Source: a virus. Taken from it: DNA of 43,239 nt. The first letter of the stretch is position 1. Each line of letters begins with the position of its first letter. The stretch covers positions 1 to 43,239 of the IMG/VR virus record IMGVR_UViG_3300022188_000021, one strand, 5' to 3'. Under the pieces are notes generated by a model, which saw only the letters and a program-made list of their open reading frames with translations, did not search any database and was not told where the DNA came from. Position numbers and translations under genes: made by a program. This document shows, piece after piece, positions 7,051-13,295 of the stretch.

Positions 7051-7320
7051 TTAGTCATCATCTCCGTTTCTTTTAGTTATTATTTCATCTAACTTTTTCC
7101 TAACTAATTCCTTAACTTCTTCCATATTAGCCAAAGTTGCCCCTGCTAAGTGTGCATAGTATTCATCGCCGGTCTTTTCAACAACAAATTTGAAACCTTC
7201 GCTGTTTTCATCTGGGAAGATAAAAGTAAGCCCATGAACTGTATTAACTCTTGCAGTGAAAGTCCATAGTTTTCCCATAGCATCTTTGTATTTTATGCCT
7301 TTTAATGTTTTAACTTTCAT
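7051..7320 (-). CDS. Small protein, first gene behind the 7406 promoter
   Basis: An 89-residue protein. The start at 7320 is chosen because TTGGAGGAAAA lies directly upstream; a longer frame runs back through the promoter and operators and cannot be real. It has a beta-rich N-terminal part (YKDAMGKLWTFTARVNTVHGLTFIFPDE) and a helical, basic C-terminus. It is the first gene of the transcript from 7406-7434. Function unknown. Confidence 0.65.
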   Translation of the reverse strand: MKVKTLKGIKYKDAMGKLWTFTARVNTVHGLTFIFPDENSEGFKFVVEKTGDEYYAHLAGATLANMEEVKELVRKKLDEIITKRNGDDD

Positions 7321-7341
7321 TTTTCCTCCAATTTTTTTGTT

Positions 7342-7504
7342 AAAAAGTTGGTTCAAAGTTGGTGACCACATTGATAAATGGTCACCATGACCGTACCATG
7401 ACCCCACCATGCCATATAAAATGATGCGTGTCAACACCTTGTGACCAAAAATTTTCATTTACAGTTTTTGAACCAATCTTTTGAACCAAAAAGTTGGTTC
7501 AAAA
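7342..7504. promoter_or_regulatory. Operator cluster around the 7406 promoter
   Basis: This 163-bp stretch contains: the 16-bp direct repeat AAAAAGTTGGTTCAAA at 7342-7357 and 7488-7503; a perfect palindrome with 11-bp arms TTTTGAACCAA/TTGGTTCAAAA at 7479-7504; a further GAACCAA copy at 7469-7475; an 8-bp dyad GGTGACCA/TGGTCACC at 7361-7386; and three spaced ACCATG copies around 7384-7411. The repeats flank and overlap the promoter, as in a control region regulated by two different proteins. Confidence 0.7.
7406..7434 (-). promoter_or_regulatory. Promoter for the leftward early operon
   Basis: A perfect minus-strand TTGACA (7429-7434), 17-bp spacer, then CATGGT (7406-7411) preceded by TGG as an extended -10. 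The -10 is poor (3 of 6), so it may need activation. It would transcribe the long operon from 7320 leftwards. Confidence 0.55.
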
Positions 7505-7532
7505 CTATGATTCCGCAGGCATTTCGTTAAAT

Positions 7533-7557
7533 AGTTCGTTCAATGATTGAACGAACT
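7533..7557. repeat. 25-bp dispersed palindrome, copy 3 (perfect)
   Basis: Arms AGTTCGTTCAA and TTGAACGAACT around TGA, fully complementary. It overlaps the TAG stop of the 7556-8335 gene and stands at the edge of the operator cluster. Confidence 0.9.
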
Positions 7558-8335
7558 ATTCTTTATCCCTAGGTTCAACCATCAAAGTTTTCAAAAACTC
7601 TAAATCAACCCTCTTTTCCATCTCAAACCTTTCTTTATCCCTCTTTTCGATTTCCATCTTTTTCCTTTCCCACTCTTCATCACTCATGTTTTCTTTAACA
7701 GTTGGAACAACATCTTTTTCAAAACCTTTGGAATTTTCAAAATTCTCAATAGGTGGTTTCAAACTTTCAATCTCATCTTTAATAACAAAACTTGACCTCT
7801 TAAAATCCTCAACCTGTTTTTCCAAACTTTTCTTCATCTCTTCTTCCTCAATTTTTCTATAAATCTCTAAAGCTTCATCTACTTTCCTCCTCCTTTCTTC
7901 ATCATCTAATGAACCACTCCTAACTCTCATTGGAGAATTAACATCAACTTTCGAAACTCCTCTAAAATCACTTTTAATCAGACCTAGTTTTTTCCTCCTC
8001 TCACTTAAAACTAAATTATGCCTCAAGTTCCTCATACCTCTTCCTTTAGGATTTAGATTAACTCTATATTTCAAACTTAATAAATTCCTAGCATCTTTTG
8101 TATCATCTACTAACTCTACAAGTTGTTTTTCAACTAAATTATCACAAAGGATTTGCAATCCATCTTTTACAACCTCACTTAAAAACCTCGTAACTCTCCC
8201 TTCCATGTCAAGCCAGTTACTAATAGTTGCTAAAACCCTACTATCAACCCAGCATTGAACAAAGGCATCTCCTTTATAATCAACTGGGTCAACCATAGCT
8301 GAGCCTTTCGTACTGTTTCTAACATAATCTTTCAT
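7556..8335 (-). CDS. Ribbon-helix-helix-like DNA-binding protein beside the iterons
   Basis: A 259-residue protein. Residues about 26-63 read as a strand (FVQCWVD), a helix (RVLATISNWLDME) and a second helix (RFLSEVVKDGLQIL), the order of a ribbon-helix-helix DNA-binding domain. The C-terminal half is highly charged and coiled-coil-like (ERKKMEIEKRDKERF). It has a strong AAAGGAGG site. It lies immediately downstream of the AT-rich iteron region (8515-8852), a position typical of an initiator or origin-binding regulator. It could be the protein that binds the iterons or the 25-bp palindromes. The domain call rests on pattern only. Confidence 0.6.
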   Translation of the reverse strand: MKDYVRNSTKGSAMVDPVDYKGDAFVQCWVDSRVLATISNWLDMEGRVTRFLSEVVKDGLQILCDNLVEKQLVELVDDTKDARNLLSLKYRVNLNPKGRGMRNLRHNLVLSERRKKLGLIKSDFRGVSKVDVNSPMRVRSGSLDDEERRRKVDEALEIYRKIEEEEMKKSLEKQVEDFKRSSFVIKDEIESLKPPIENFENSKGFEKDVVPTVKENMSDEEWERKKMEIEKRDKERFEMEKRVDLEFLKTLMVEPRDKE

Positions 8336-8388
8336 CTTTTTCCTCCTTTAAAAAATTAACAGTTTTTTACCTCAAAGTGAACATTCCA

Positions 8389-8413
8389 AGTTCGTTCAAC
8401 CATTGAACAGACT
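8389..8413. repeat. 25-bp dispersed palindrome, copy 4
   Basis: Arms AGTTCGTTCAA and TTGAACAGACT around CCA, at the left edge of the origin-like region. Confidence 0.85.
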
Positions 8414-8514
8414 ATTTACCTAATTACCTACGAGCTTTACAAATAACCTTTTTTCCCTCAACTTTTTACTCACCAGGTTTTGTTTATTAGTTGTCAAAAG
8501 CGGCATTCCGTTCA

Positions 8515-8550
8515 TGTCATTAATGTCATTAATGCCATTAATGTAATTAA
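8515..8550. repeat. 9-bp iteron array A (4 units)
   Basis: Four consecutive 9-bp units TGTCATTAA, TGTCATTAA, TGCCATTAA, TGTAATTAA, then a decaying TGTCGTCA. Orientation is opposite to arrays B and C. Confidence 0.85.
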
Positions 8551-8710
8551 TGTCGTCATGTCAATGACCGTCACGGTAGCAAATTCCATTGAACAATCTA
8601 ACAATATATATCTTTTAAGTGTTGTTTAATAACTATTTTTTATATATTTAAAACCTATATTTTAAAATTTTTTTTGTAACAATTGTTACATTTAAAAATT
8701 ATATATACTA

Positions 8711-8746
8711 ACATTAATTACATTAACGACATTAATTACATTAACA
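8711..8746. repeat. 9-bp iteron array B (4 units)
   Basis: Four units ACATTAATT, ACATTAACG, ACATTAATT, ACATTAACA in tandem, inverted relative to array A, on the right side of the AT-rich core. Confidence 0.85.
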
Positions 8747-8760
8747 AGGTAATATATATT

Positions 8761-8785
8761 AGTTCGTTCAACGATTAAACGAACC
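8761..8785. repeat. 25-bp dispersed palindrome, copy 5
   Basis: Arms AGTTCGTTCAA and TTAAACGAACC around CGA, between iteron arrays B and C. The last base departs from the family (C for T). Confidence 0.85.
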
Positions 8786-8807
8786 CCATACGGCCATTAG
8801 CATGACA

Positions 8808-8852
8808 GCATTAACGACATTAACGACATTAACCATATTAACGACATTAACG
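8808..8852. repeat. 9-bp iteron array C (5 units)
   Basis: Five tandem units GCATTAACG, ACATTAACG, ACATTAACC, ATATTAACG, ACATTAACG, in the same orientation as array B. Confidence 0.85.
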
Positions 8853-8984
8853 GCATATCAATTTAACATTTTAAAATAACAATAATAACTTGTCAATTAA
8901 CAATTTGTTACAAATTAAAAGAACTTCATTCTTTTAATTAAAAGATTTACAGAAAAATTGGGAGTTGAAAGTTGAAAAATTAAC

Positions 8985-9026
8985 AATAAAAAAAGGGATT
9001 GCAAAATATTTCCTACAATCCCTTTT
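8985..9026 (-). terminator. Rho-independent terminator after 9058-9414
   Basis: Arms AAAAGGGATTG (8991-9001) and CAATCCCTTTT (9016-9026) form an 11-bp stem. Read on the minus strand the stem is followed by a seven-T run, so it terminates leftward transcription from the 9058-9414 gene. Confidence 0.85.
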
Positions 9027-9031
9027 GATTT

Positions 9032-9448
9032 TCAATATCCGGCTTTGATTAAAAAAATTATCCGTTCAAAAGTTCTGCGGCTTTGCTTGGGTTTTCTACC
9101 ACAAGTCTTGCAACATTTTTTGGTACTCCAAGAGCGACAAGTTTTTTAACCTGTTGCTCTTTGGACTCAATCTTTTTACCGCAAGATGTTGCGAGAATTG
9201 TTCGACCGTTCAATGACTTTGCCTCTCCAAGGGTAAGTGCCCGGAGTGGTGTTTGGAAGGCTATTCGTCTATTAGCTACAACCCAGGAAATAATCTCCTC
9301 ATCTAAAGCGTTTGTGAAGTCGAACTTGACATTTAACTGAACCTTTTCCCCTGTATCAAGGGTAGTTCTAAAGTTTGTTTCAATGATGCCAATCTGTTTC
9401 CCTAAAGTTTCCATTGTTTTCTCCCTTCATTTTTTAGCCGGATATTGA
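9032..9448. repeat. Gene cassette flanked by 13-bp inverted repeats
   Basis: TCAATATCCGGCT at 9032-9044 recurs inverted as AGCCGGATATTGA at 9436-9448. The pair exactly brackets the 118-residue gene with its ribosome site, leaving the terminator just outside. It may mark a mobile or invertible unit, or simply be two operator copies. Confidence 0.6.
9058..9414 (-). CDS. Stand-alone small protein in an inverted-repeat cassette
   Basis: A 118-residue protein of unknown family. The N-terminal half has strands (GIIETNFRTTL; KVQLNVKFDFTN). The C-terminal segment 'QQVKKLVALGVPKNVARLVVENPSKAAELLNG' looks like a UBA-like or three-helix bundle. It has a GGGAG site, GC-richer codons, a candidate promoter (9569-9599), a strong terminator and flanking 13-bp inverted repeats, so it is an independent unit inside the control region. 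The arrangement resembles that of the 4046-4405 gene, although the proteins are not alike. A regulator or host-takeover protein is possible. Confidence 0.65.
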   Translation of the reverse strand: METLGKQIGIIETNFRTTLDTGEKVQLNVKFDFTNALDEEIISWVVANRRIAFQTPLRALTLGEAKSLNGRTILATSCGKKIESKEQQVKKLVALGVPKNVARLVVENPSKAAELLNG

Positions 9449-9460
9449 TTGTCAAAGAAC

Positions 9461-9480
9461 ATACCGGACACGTCCGGCAT
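9461..9480. promoter_or_regulatory. CCGGAC-AC-GTCCGG dyad
   Basis: Six-base perfect GC-rich arms around AC, extended by AT on both sides, in the leader of the 9058-9414 gene. The CCGGA element also recurs in the 13-bp inverted repeats flanking that gene, so one protein may bind all three sites. This would fit autoregulation. Confidence 0.5.
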
Positions 9481-9568
9481 TTTCAATATTTATATATCCA
9501 AAAACCATGCCAACAGTTTAAAATTTTTTATGTAATAATCTCAACATTTTACAAACCATGTTTTTTTC

Positions 9569-9599
9569 ACAATAATTAAAAACCAACATTTTTTGTCAA
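9569..9599 (-). promoter_or_regulatory. Candidate promoter for 9058-9414
   Basis: A perfect minus-strand TTGACA (9594-9599) and TATTGT (9569-9574), the same -10 as at 4477, but with a 19-bp spacer. An AATTAT at 16-bp spacing is an alternative -10. Confidence 0.45.
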
Positions 9600-9722
9600 C
9601 GTCTGACAAAAAAAGGTCAATGGGGGAAAAGTCCGTTCCACAATGGGCGGTTAGCACTCTCAAATTTTGTCTGGAAAATTATTAAATGTGACAAATGTTA
9701 CAAATAAATTTGTGAAAAACCC

Positions 9723-9747
9723 AGTTTGTTCAACGATTGAACAGACT
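9723..9747. repeat. 25-bp dispersed palindrome, copy 6
   Basis: Arms AGTTTGTTCAA and TTGAACAGACT around CGA, about 60 bp upstream of the terminase promoter. Confidence 0.85.
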
Positions 9748-9805
9748 TTTTTGAAAAAATTTTTCGGTGAAAAAAAAGTTCATTCCATTTGGGAAAATTT
9801 ATTCC

Positions 9806-9834
9806 TTGACTCCTGCAAAATTATTTGTTATGGT
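9806..9834 (+). promoter_or_regulatory. Promoter of the rightward structural operon
   Basis: TTGACT (9806-9811), 17-bp spacer, TATGGT (9829-9834) with TGT directly before it as an extended -10. The start of transcription would fall near 9841, some 40 bases before the ATG of the small terminase. This supports that start. Confidence 0.65.
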
Positions 9835-9882
9835 TTAGTTAAAATAATAATAAAAAATTTTTTGAAGAAAAACTGGGAAAAA

Positions 9883-10461
9883 ATGGAAAAAGAAAACTTA
9901 AAAGAACCTCTTGAAATTGAAGGAGTTGGAAAGTATAAAGGCTTGTATGGCTTTGAGTTTTCCAGACCAGATAGAAGAAGGACTGGGAAAAGAAGCTTTG
10001 ACATCAAACATCTTTGGCAACGAAATCATGAGATTATTAACTTGTTATCAAGAGGCCTGAAACAAAAAGATATTGCAAAACTGCTTGGAGTAACTCCTCA
10101 GACAGTATCTAATACTGCAAACTCCGAATTGGGAATGAGAAAGATTTCAGCTCTTAGGGCTAAACGAGATGCTGAGGCAATAAACTTTAACCACAGAGTT
10201 AATGAACTAACTTCAAAAGCACTTGAGGTTTATAATGAAATCTTTTCCCGTGATGATGTTTCAATAAGTGAAAAAAGAAAAGTTGCAGACACAGTAGTTC
10301 TTGAACTCAGTGGTTTGAGAGCTCCTACGAAAATTCATAATTTGTCAGCTTCTTACACTTTATCTAAGGAAGAACTAGATGACATTAAAAAGCGTGCTTT
10401 GCAGGCAGCAAAGGAAAGTGGAATGATAGTTGACATAACACCTGTTGGAGAAAACTCTTAA
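9883..10461 (+). CDS. terS: Terminase small subunit
   Basis: A 192-residue protein that would recognise phage DNA and load the large terminase. The start at 9883 is preferred because a promoter lies just upstream and the longer frame starts with TTG. A helix-turn-helix at about residues 44-72 (IINLLSRGLKQKDIAKLLGVTPQTVS) is the DNA-binding domain. The rest is helical, as expected for the ring-forming part. The stop overlaps the start of the large subunit by one base. The function rests on this pairing and on the HTH; the sequence itself is divergent. Confidence 0.75.
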   Translation: MEKENLKEPLEIEGVGKYKGLYGFEFSRPDRRRTGKRSFDIKHLWQRNHEIINLLSRGLKQKDIAKLLGVTPQTVSNTANSELGMRKISALRAKRDAEAINFNHRVNELTSKALEVYNEIFSRDDVSISEKRKVADTVVLELSGLRAPTKIHNLSASYTLSKEELDDIKKRALQAAKESGMIVDITPVGENS

Positions 10462-12002
10462 TGGCAATGGTAGATAAACAATTTCAGGAATTACTAACTG
10501 CTTGTGCAATGAGCACTCGCATGACTGCGAAGACCTTCTTTCCTGAGCGGTTTCATCTACCTTTTGCAGAAAATATCCATGGAGAGATATTTAAACTAAT
10601 CGACGACCCTACGAAGAACAAAGTAGCAATCGCAGCCCCTCGTGGCTATGGTAAGACAAGCATAGTTGCGTTAGCATTAGTTGCCCGCTACATTCTTTTT
10701 AGACTTACAAATTTTGTAGTTTACATTAACAAAAGCCACGACGCAGCTTCTCTCCAAACTGAAAACTTAAGACGTGAGTTAGTAACTAATCGAACAATAA
10801 AAGGGCTATTTGGAAAAGTTAATTCAAGAAGTGCTGAAAATGATTTTGATGAAGTCTTTAGTAAAAAATCTTGGGTTGCTTATGATACATTAGTCTGGCC
10901 TCGTGGTGCAGGTCAGCAAGTTCGAGGTGTCTTATTCAAAAATGACCGACCAGGTTTAATTGTAATAGATGACCTCGAAGACCCTCAAAAAATTGAGAAT
11001 GAAGAAATAAGAAAAAGTTGGTACGAGTGGCTTTATGCAGATGTTATAAAAGCTGTTCCAAGAACTCATAACAACTGGAAGATTGTCTATATAGACACTC
11101 TAAAGCATGAAGATTCAGTTCTGCAAAAACTTCTTGACTCTCCTGAATGGCATTCAATAAGGCTCGAAGCCTGCGATGATGACTTTAATCCAACAGCTCC
11201 TAATTTCATGTCTAAGGAAATGATAGAAAAAGAATGGAAGCAGCATGTTGAGGCAGGTCAAACAGATGTATTTTTCAGGGAGTTGCGAAACCTTCCTATT
11301 TCAACTAAAGACTCAACATTTAAGCAAGAATATTTCAGATATTACAACCTACCTCCTGACAAGCTAAAAAGAGAAGAAGACCTCAACTTACTCGATATCG
11401 ACCTTCAGCATGACAACAAGGTTGAAACAGTAGTTATTCTAGACCCTGCTAAGACTGTCAAGATGCATTCTGCAGAGTCTGCAATAATAGGCATTGGAAT
11501 CGATTTAACAAGTGCAAGACTTTATATAAGAGACATAGTCTCAGAAAAACTTTATCCAGATGAAATCTACGATGTTTTATTTGGAATGGGTATTAAGTTA
11601 GGTGCAAAAGTATTAGGTATTGAAGAAACTTCTTTAAACGAATTTATCAAACAACCTATAAAAAACGAGATGTTCCGCAGAGGCACTTTTTTCGAACTTG
11701 TCTGGCTAAAAGCCAGAGGAGGAATGAAGAAAGAACATAGAGTGAAGGAACTTGTTCCATATTATAGAGGCGGCTATATTTACCATAATGCGTCTTGTTC
11801 AAATACTAAAAAGTTGGAACAGCAACTTTTAATGTTCCCTAGGTCTGCCCTGTGGGACTTGATGGACGCAGAAGCTTACATAATCGAGATGCTCGAATTA
11901 GGTGAACGTTACTTTGCTCCAAAAGAAGACCCTTATGATATAGAGGCAGAATATGCTGAATTGGATTATGAAAAGCCTATTGAAAACTGGAGGATTATAT
12001 AA
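10461..12002 (+). CDS. terL: Terminase large subunit
   Basis: A 513-residue packaging ATPase and nuclease. Walker A is 'PRGYGKTS' at 60-67 with Lys65; Walker B is 'LIVIDDLED' with Asp170/Asp171 and the catalytic Glu173. The RNase H-like nuclease domain has Asp328 in 'ILDPAK', 'LGIEET' about 60 residues later, and Asp469 in 'LMDAEAYI'. All key residues are present, so both activities should be intact. It is the motor that fills the procapsid through the portal encoded further downstream. Confidence 0.93.
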   Translation: MAMVDKQFQELLTACAMSTRMTAKTFFPERFHLPFAENIHGEIFKLIDDPTKNKVAIAAPRGYGKTSIVALALVARYILFRLTNFVVYINKSHDAASLQTENLRRELVTNRTIKGLFGKVNSRSAENDFDEVFSKKSWVAYDTLVWPRGAGQQVRGVLFKNDRPGLIVIDDLEDPQKIENEEIRKSWYEWLYADVIKAVPRTHNNWKIVYIDTLKHEDSVLQKLLDSPEWHSIRLEACDDDFNPTAPNFMSKEMIEKEWKQHVEAGQTDVFFRELRNLPISTKDSTFKQEYFRYYNLPPDKLKREEDLNLLDIDLQHDNKVETVVILDPAKTVKMHSAESAIIGIGIDLTSARLYIRDIVSEKLYPDEIYDVLFGMGIKLGAKVLGIEETSLNEFIKQPIKNEMFRRGTFFELVWLKARGGMKKEHRVKELVPYYRGGYIYHNASCSNTKKLEQQLLMFPRSALWDLMDAEAYIIEMLELGERYFAPKEDPYDIEAEYAELDYEKPIENWRII

Positions 12003-12003
12003 G

Positions 12004-12216
12004 GTGAACGGAACAGGCATTTGTAATTGGAATGACTGGAAAAATTTATCAGAAGACCAAAAACAGTTTGAAATCCATAGAGTGCTTGTAGCACTTGATA
12101 ACAGGACTAATGACATTATGAAATCAGTAAAATTCTACGCATTTTCTGGCGGTTTTGTTGGTGGAGTAGTTACAGTTTTGGCAATTTTTAGTTTTAAACT
12201 TTCATTTAATTTTTAG
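12004..12216 (+). CDS. Small membrane protein, possible lysis accessory
   Basis: A 70-residue protein. The GTG at 12004 is chosen since GGAGG lies 11 bases upstream and longer frames sit inside the terminase gene. Its amphipathic N-terminal half contains a helix (QFEIHRVLVALDNRTNDIM) and the C-terminal 25 residues form one transmembrane helix (GGFVGGVVTVLAIFSF). It lies in the lysis region, so a holin or pinholin-like role is possible. The TAG stop is formed by the first bases of palindrome copy 7. Confidence 0.6.
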   Translation: MNGTGICNWNDWKNLSEDQKQFEIHRVLVALDNRTNDIMKSVKFYAFSGGFVGGVVTVLAIFSFKLSFNF

Positions 12217-12239
12217 TTCGTTTAATGGTTGAACAGACT
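12215..12239. repeat. 25-bp dispersed palindrome, copy 7
   Basis: Arms AGTTCGTTTAA and TTGAACAGACT around TGG. Its first two bases complete the stop codon of the 70-residue gene. Confidence 0.85.
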
Positions 12240-12356
12240 ATGGATAAAATCATCTATAAAACAATAATTTTTTGTCGTGAGTTGTTGAAATTCATAATTC
12301 TTTTACCTATCTCGTTGTTTATGAGATTTTTATTCTGGCTTATGGGAATTGTTTGA
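12240..12356 (+). CDS. Tiny hydrophobic protein (38 residues)
   Basis: A short frame starting at 12240, directly after palindrome copy 7, with two basic residues followed by a long hydrophobic helix (FIILLPISLFMRFLFWLMGIV). It ends at TGA just before the endolysin start. Its position suggests a small lysis or membrane peptide. No clear ribosome site is present, so the call is tentative. Confidence 0.4.
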   Translation: MDKIIYKTIIFCRELLKFIILLPISLFMRFLFWLMGIV

Positions 12357-12357
12357 A

Positions 12358-12768
12358 ATGTATAAGTGTGAACACTTCAAAATTCAAGAACTTGTCCCGC
12401 CATCAATTTATAAGATTTATGGTGAGTTCGCATGGCACTTTTTTGATGACCGGGCACTTATTACACTTGATAGGTTACAAGATAGGTATGGGACAACTAT
12501 AATAAATAATTGGCTTTGGGACGGTGATAGATTATGGTCAGGGCTTAGGACTCCTGAAAGTCCTTACTATAGCCCTGGTTCACAACACACTTTTGGAAGG
12601 GCTTTTGACTGTATATTTAAAGAAGTATCTGCAGAACAGGTCAGGAAAGACCTTTTTGATAACCCAAATGACTTAACGTTTAAATTTATAAATGCAGTCG
12701 AGGCAGATGTTCCTTGGTTTCATTTTGACTCAAGGAACTGTAAAAGGATAAAGGTTTTTAAGAAATAG
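12358..12768 (+). CDS. Endolysin-type peptidase (M15/VanY-like)
   Basis: A 136-residue protein starting at the ATG at 12358 with GGGA upstream; a TTG three codons earlier is the alternative. Zinc-peptidase signatures of the M15/Hedgehog fold are visible: 'GSQHTFGRAFDCIF' supplies the first His and Asp, and 'VPWFHFDSRN' supplies the second His and the final Asp. M15 enzymes cut peptidoglycan cross-bridges. It lacks a signal peptide and is followed within 100 bases by a holin, so it is the likely lysin of the lysis cassette. Confidence 0.8.
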   Translation: MYKCEHFKIQELVPPSIYKIYGEFAWHFFDDRALITLDRLQDRYGTTIINNWLWDGDRLWSGLRTPESPYYSPGSQHTFGRAFDCIFKEVSAEQVRKDLFDNPNDLTFKFINAVEADVPWFHFDSRNCKRIKVFKK

Positions 12769-12841
12769 CCTGCGCTCAATAATATTAACTATAAAGTGCG
12801 GTGCATCAGCTGTTCGTTTTTTGAAGCATGGGCGCAGGCTA
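12766..12841 (+). other. Large stem-loop between endolysin and holin
   Basis: TAGCCTGCGC (12766-12775) pairs perfectly with GCGCAGGCTA (12832-12841), enclosing a 56-base loop that is GC-richer than the surroundings. The stem starts at the endolysin stop codon and ends shortly before the holin ribosome site. A short CTTTTAAAAG follows. It may limit read-through into the holin or be a structured RNA. Confidence 0.55.
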
Positions 12842-12860
12842 CTTTTAAAAGAGGTGATAA

Positions 12861-13295
12861 ATGGGACTTTTAAATGCAGTAACAGGCTTTTTCGGAACAA
12901 GCAATAAAACTATTGAAACCGGTGCAAGGATAGCTGAGAAAGCTACAGACGGTATAATCAACGGGCTTGATAAACTTGTCTACACAGACGAGGAAAAAGC
13001 CGAAGTAAGTCAAAAGGCAGTCGAAACAACGCTGGAATTTTGGAAAACTTTTGCAAACGAAAATAGTCAGCAAAGCAAGGCACGGCGGGAGATAGCTTTA
13101 ATACTTACTTTTACATTCGTTGGAATTTTAGGGGTAATAACCGGCCTTGTTTTAACAGGAAATATGCAAGGACTTAGAGTATATATTGATGCATTAAGTG
13201 CACTTGGTTTCGGCTGGATAATTAGTTGTGTAGTAGTAACATACTTTGCACCTCATCAGATATCAAAAGTTTGGAAAGGGAAAAACGTCAAATGA
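12861..13295 (+). CDS. Holin, GTA-type 3TM family-like
   Basis: A 144-residue protein behind an AGAGGTG site. The N-terminal 75 residues are soluble and helical. Two clear transmembrane helices follow (about 80-98, 'LILTFTFVGILGVITGLVL', and 110-130, 'ALSALGFGWIISCVVVTYF'), and there is a short basic tail. The layout resembles the GTA_holin_3TM family. It would form the inner-membrane lesion that lets the endolysin out. The next gene starts within its stop codon. Confidence 0.7.
   Translation: MGLLNAVTGFFGTSNKTIETGARIAEKATDGIINGLDKLVYTDEEKAEVSQKAVETTLEFWKTFANENSQQSKARREIALILTFTFVGILGVITGLVLTGNMQGLRVYIDALSALGFGWIISCVVVTYFAPHQISKVWKGKNVK

Larger units (their letters stand above)
8336..9057. 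other. 722-bp non-coding region, candidate replication origin
   Basis: No gene is visible. From left to right it holds palindrome copy 4, an array of 9-bp repeats in one orientation (8515-8550), a palindrome half-site (8589-8599), about 110 bp of nearly pure A/T (8600-8710) with a 16-bp palindrome TGTAACAATTGTTACA at 8675-8690, two arrays of the same 9-bp repeat in the opposite orientation (8711-8746, 8808-8852), palindrome copy 5 between these, and a terminator at 8991-9026. Inverted iterons around an AT-rich core are the classical origin layout. Confidence 0.6.
9415..9882. other. Divergent control region between the two blocks
   Basis: No gene is supported in these 468 bases; a frame through it opens only with TTG and crosses the terminase promoter. 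It holds an 18-bp near-perfect dyad (CCGGAC/GTCCGG, 9463-9478), a leftward promoter candidate at 9569-9599, copy 6 of the palindrome and the rightward promoter at 9806-9834. Confidence 0.7.

Noticed and set aside
8515-8852. 9-bp repeat arrays as a CRISPR array
   Set aside because: Units are tandem with no spacers and no cas genes; a Cas4-like nuclease alone does not indicate CRISPR.
9667-9882. Extension of the terminase small subunit upstream to 9667
   Set aside because: It would start with TTG, has no ribosome site, contains palindrome copy 6 and runs through the 9806-9834 promoter.
12781-12840. tRNA-like segment between endolysin and holin
   Set aside because: No acceptor, anticodon or T-loop arrangement can be drawn; only the long outer stem is convincing.
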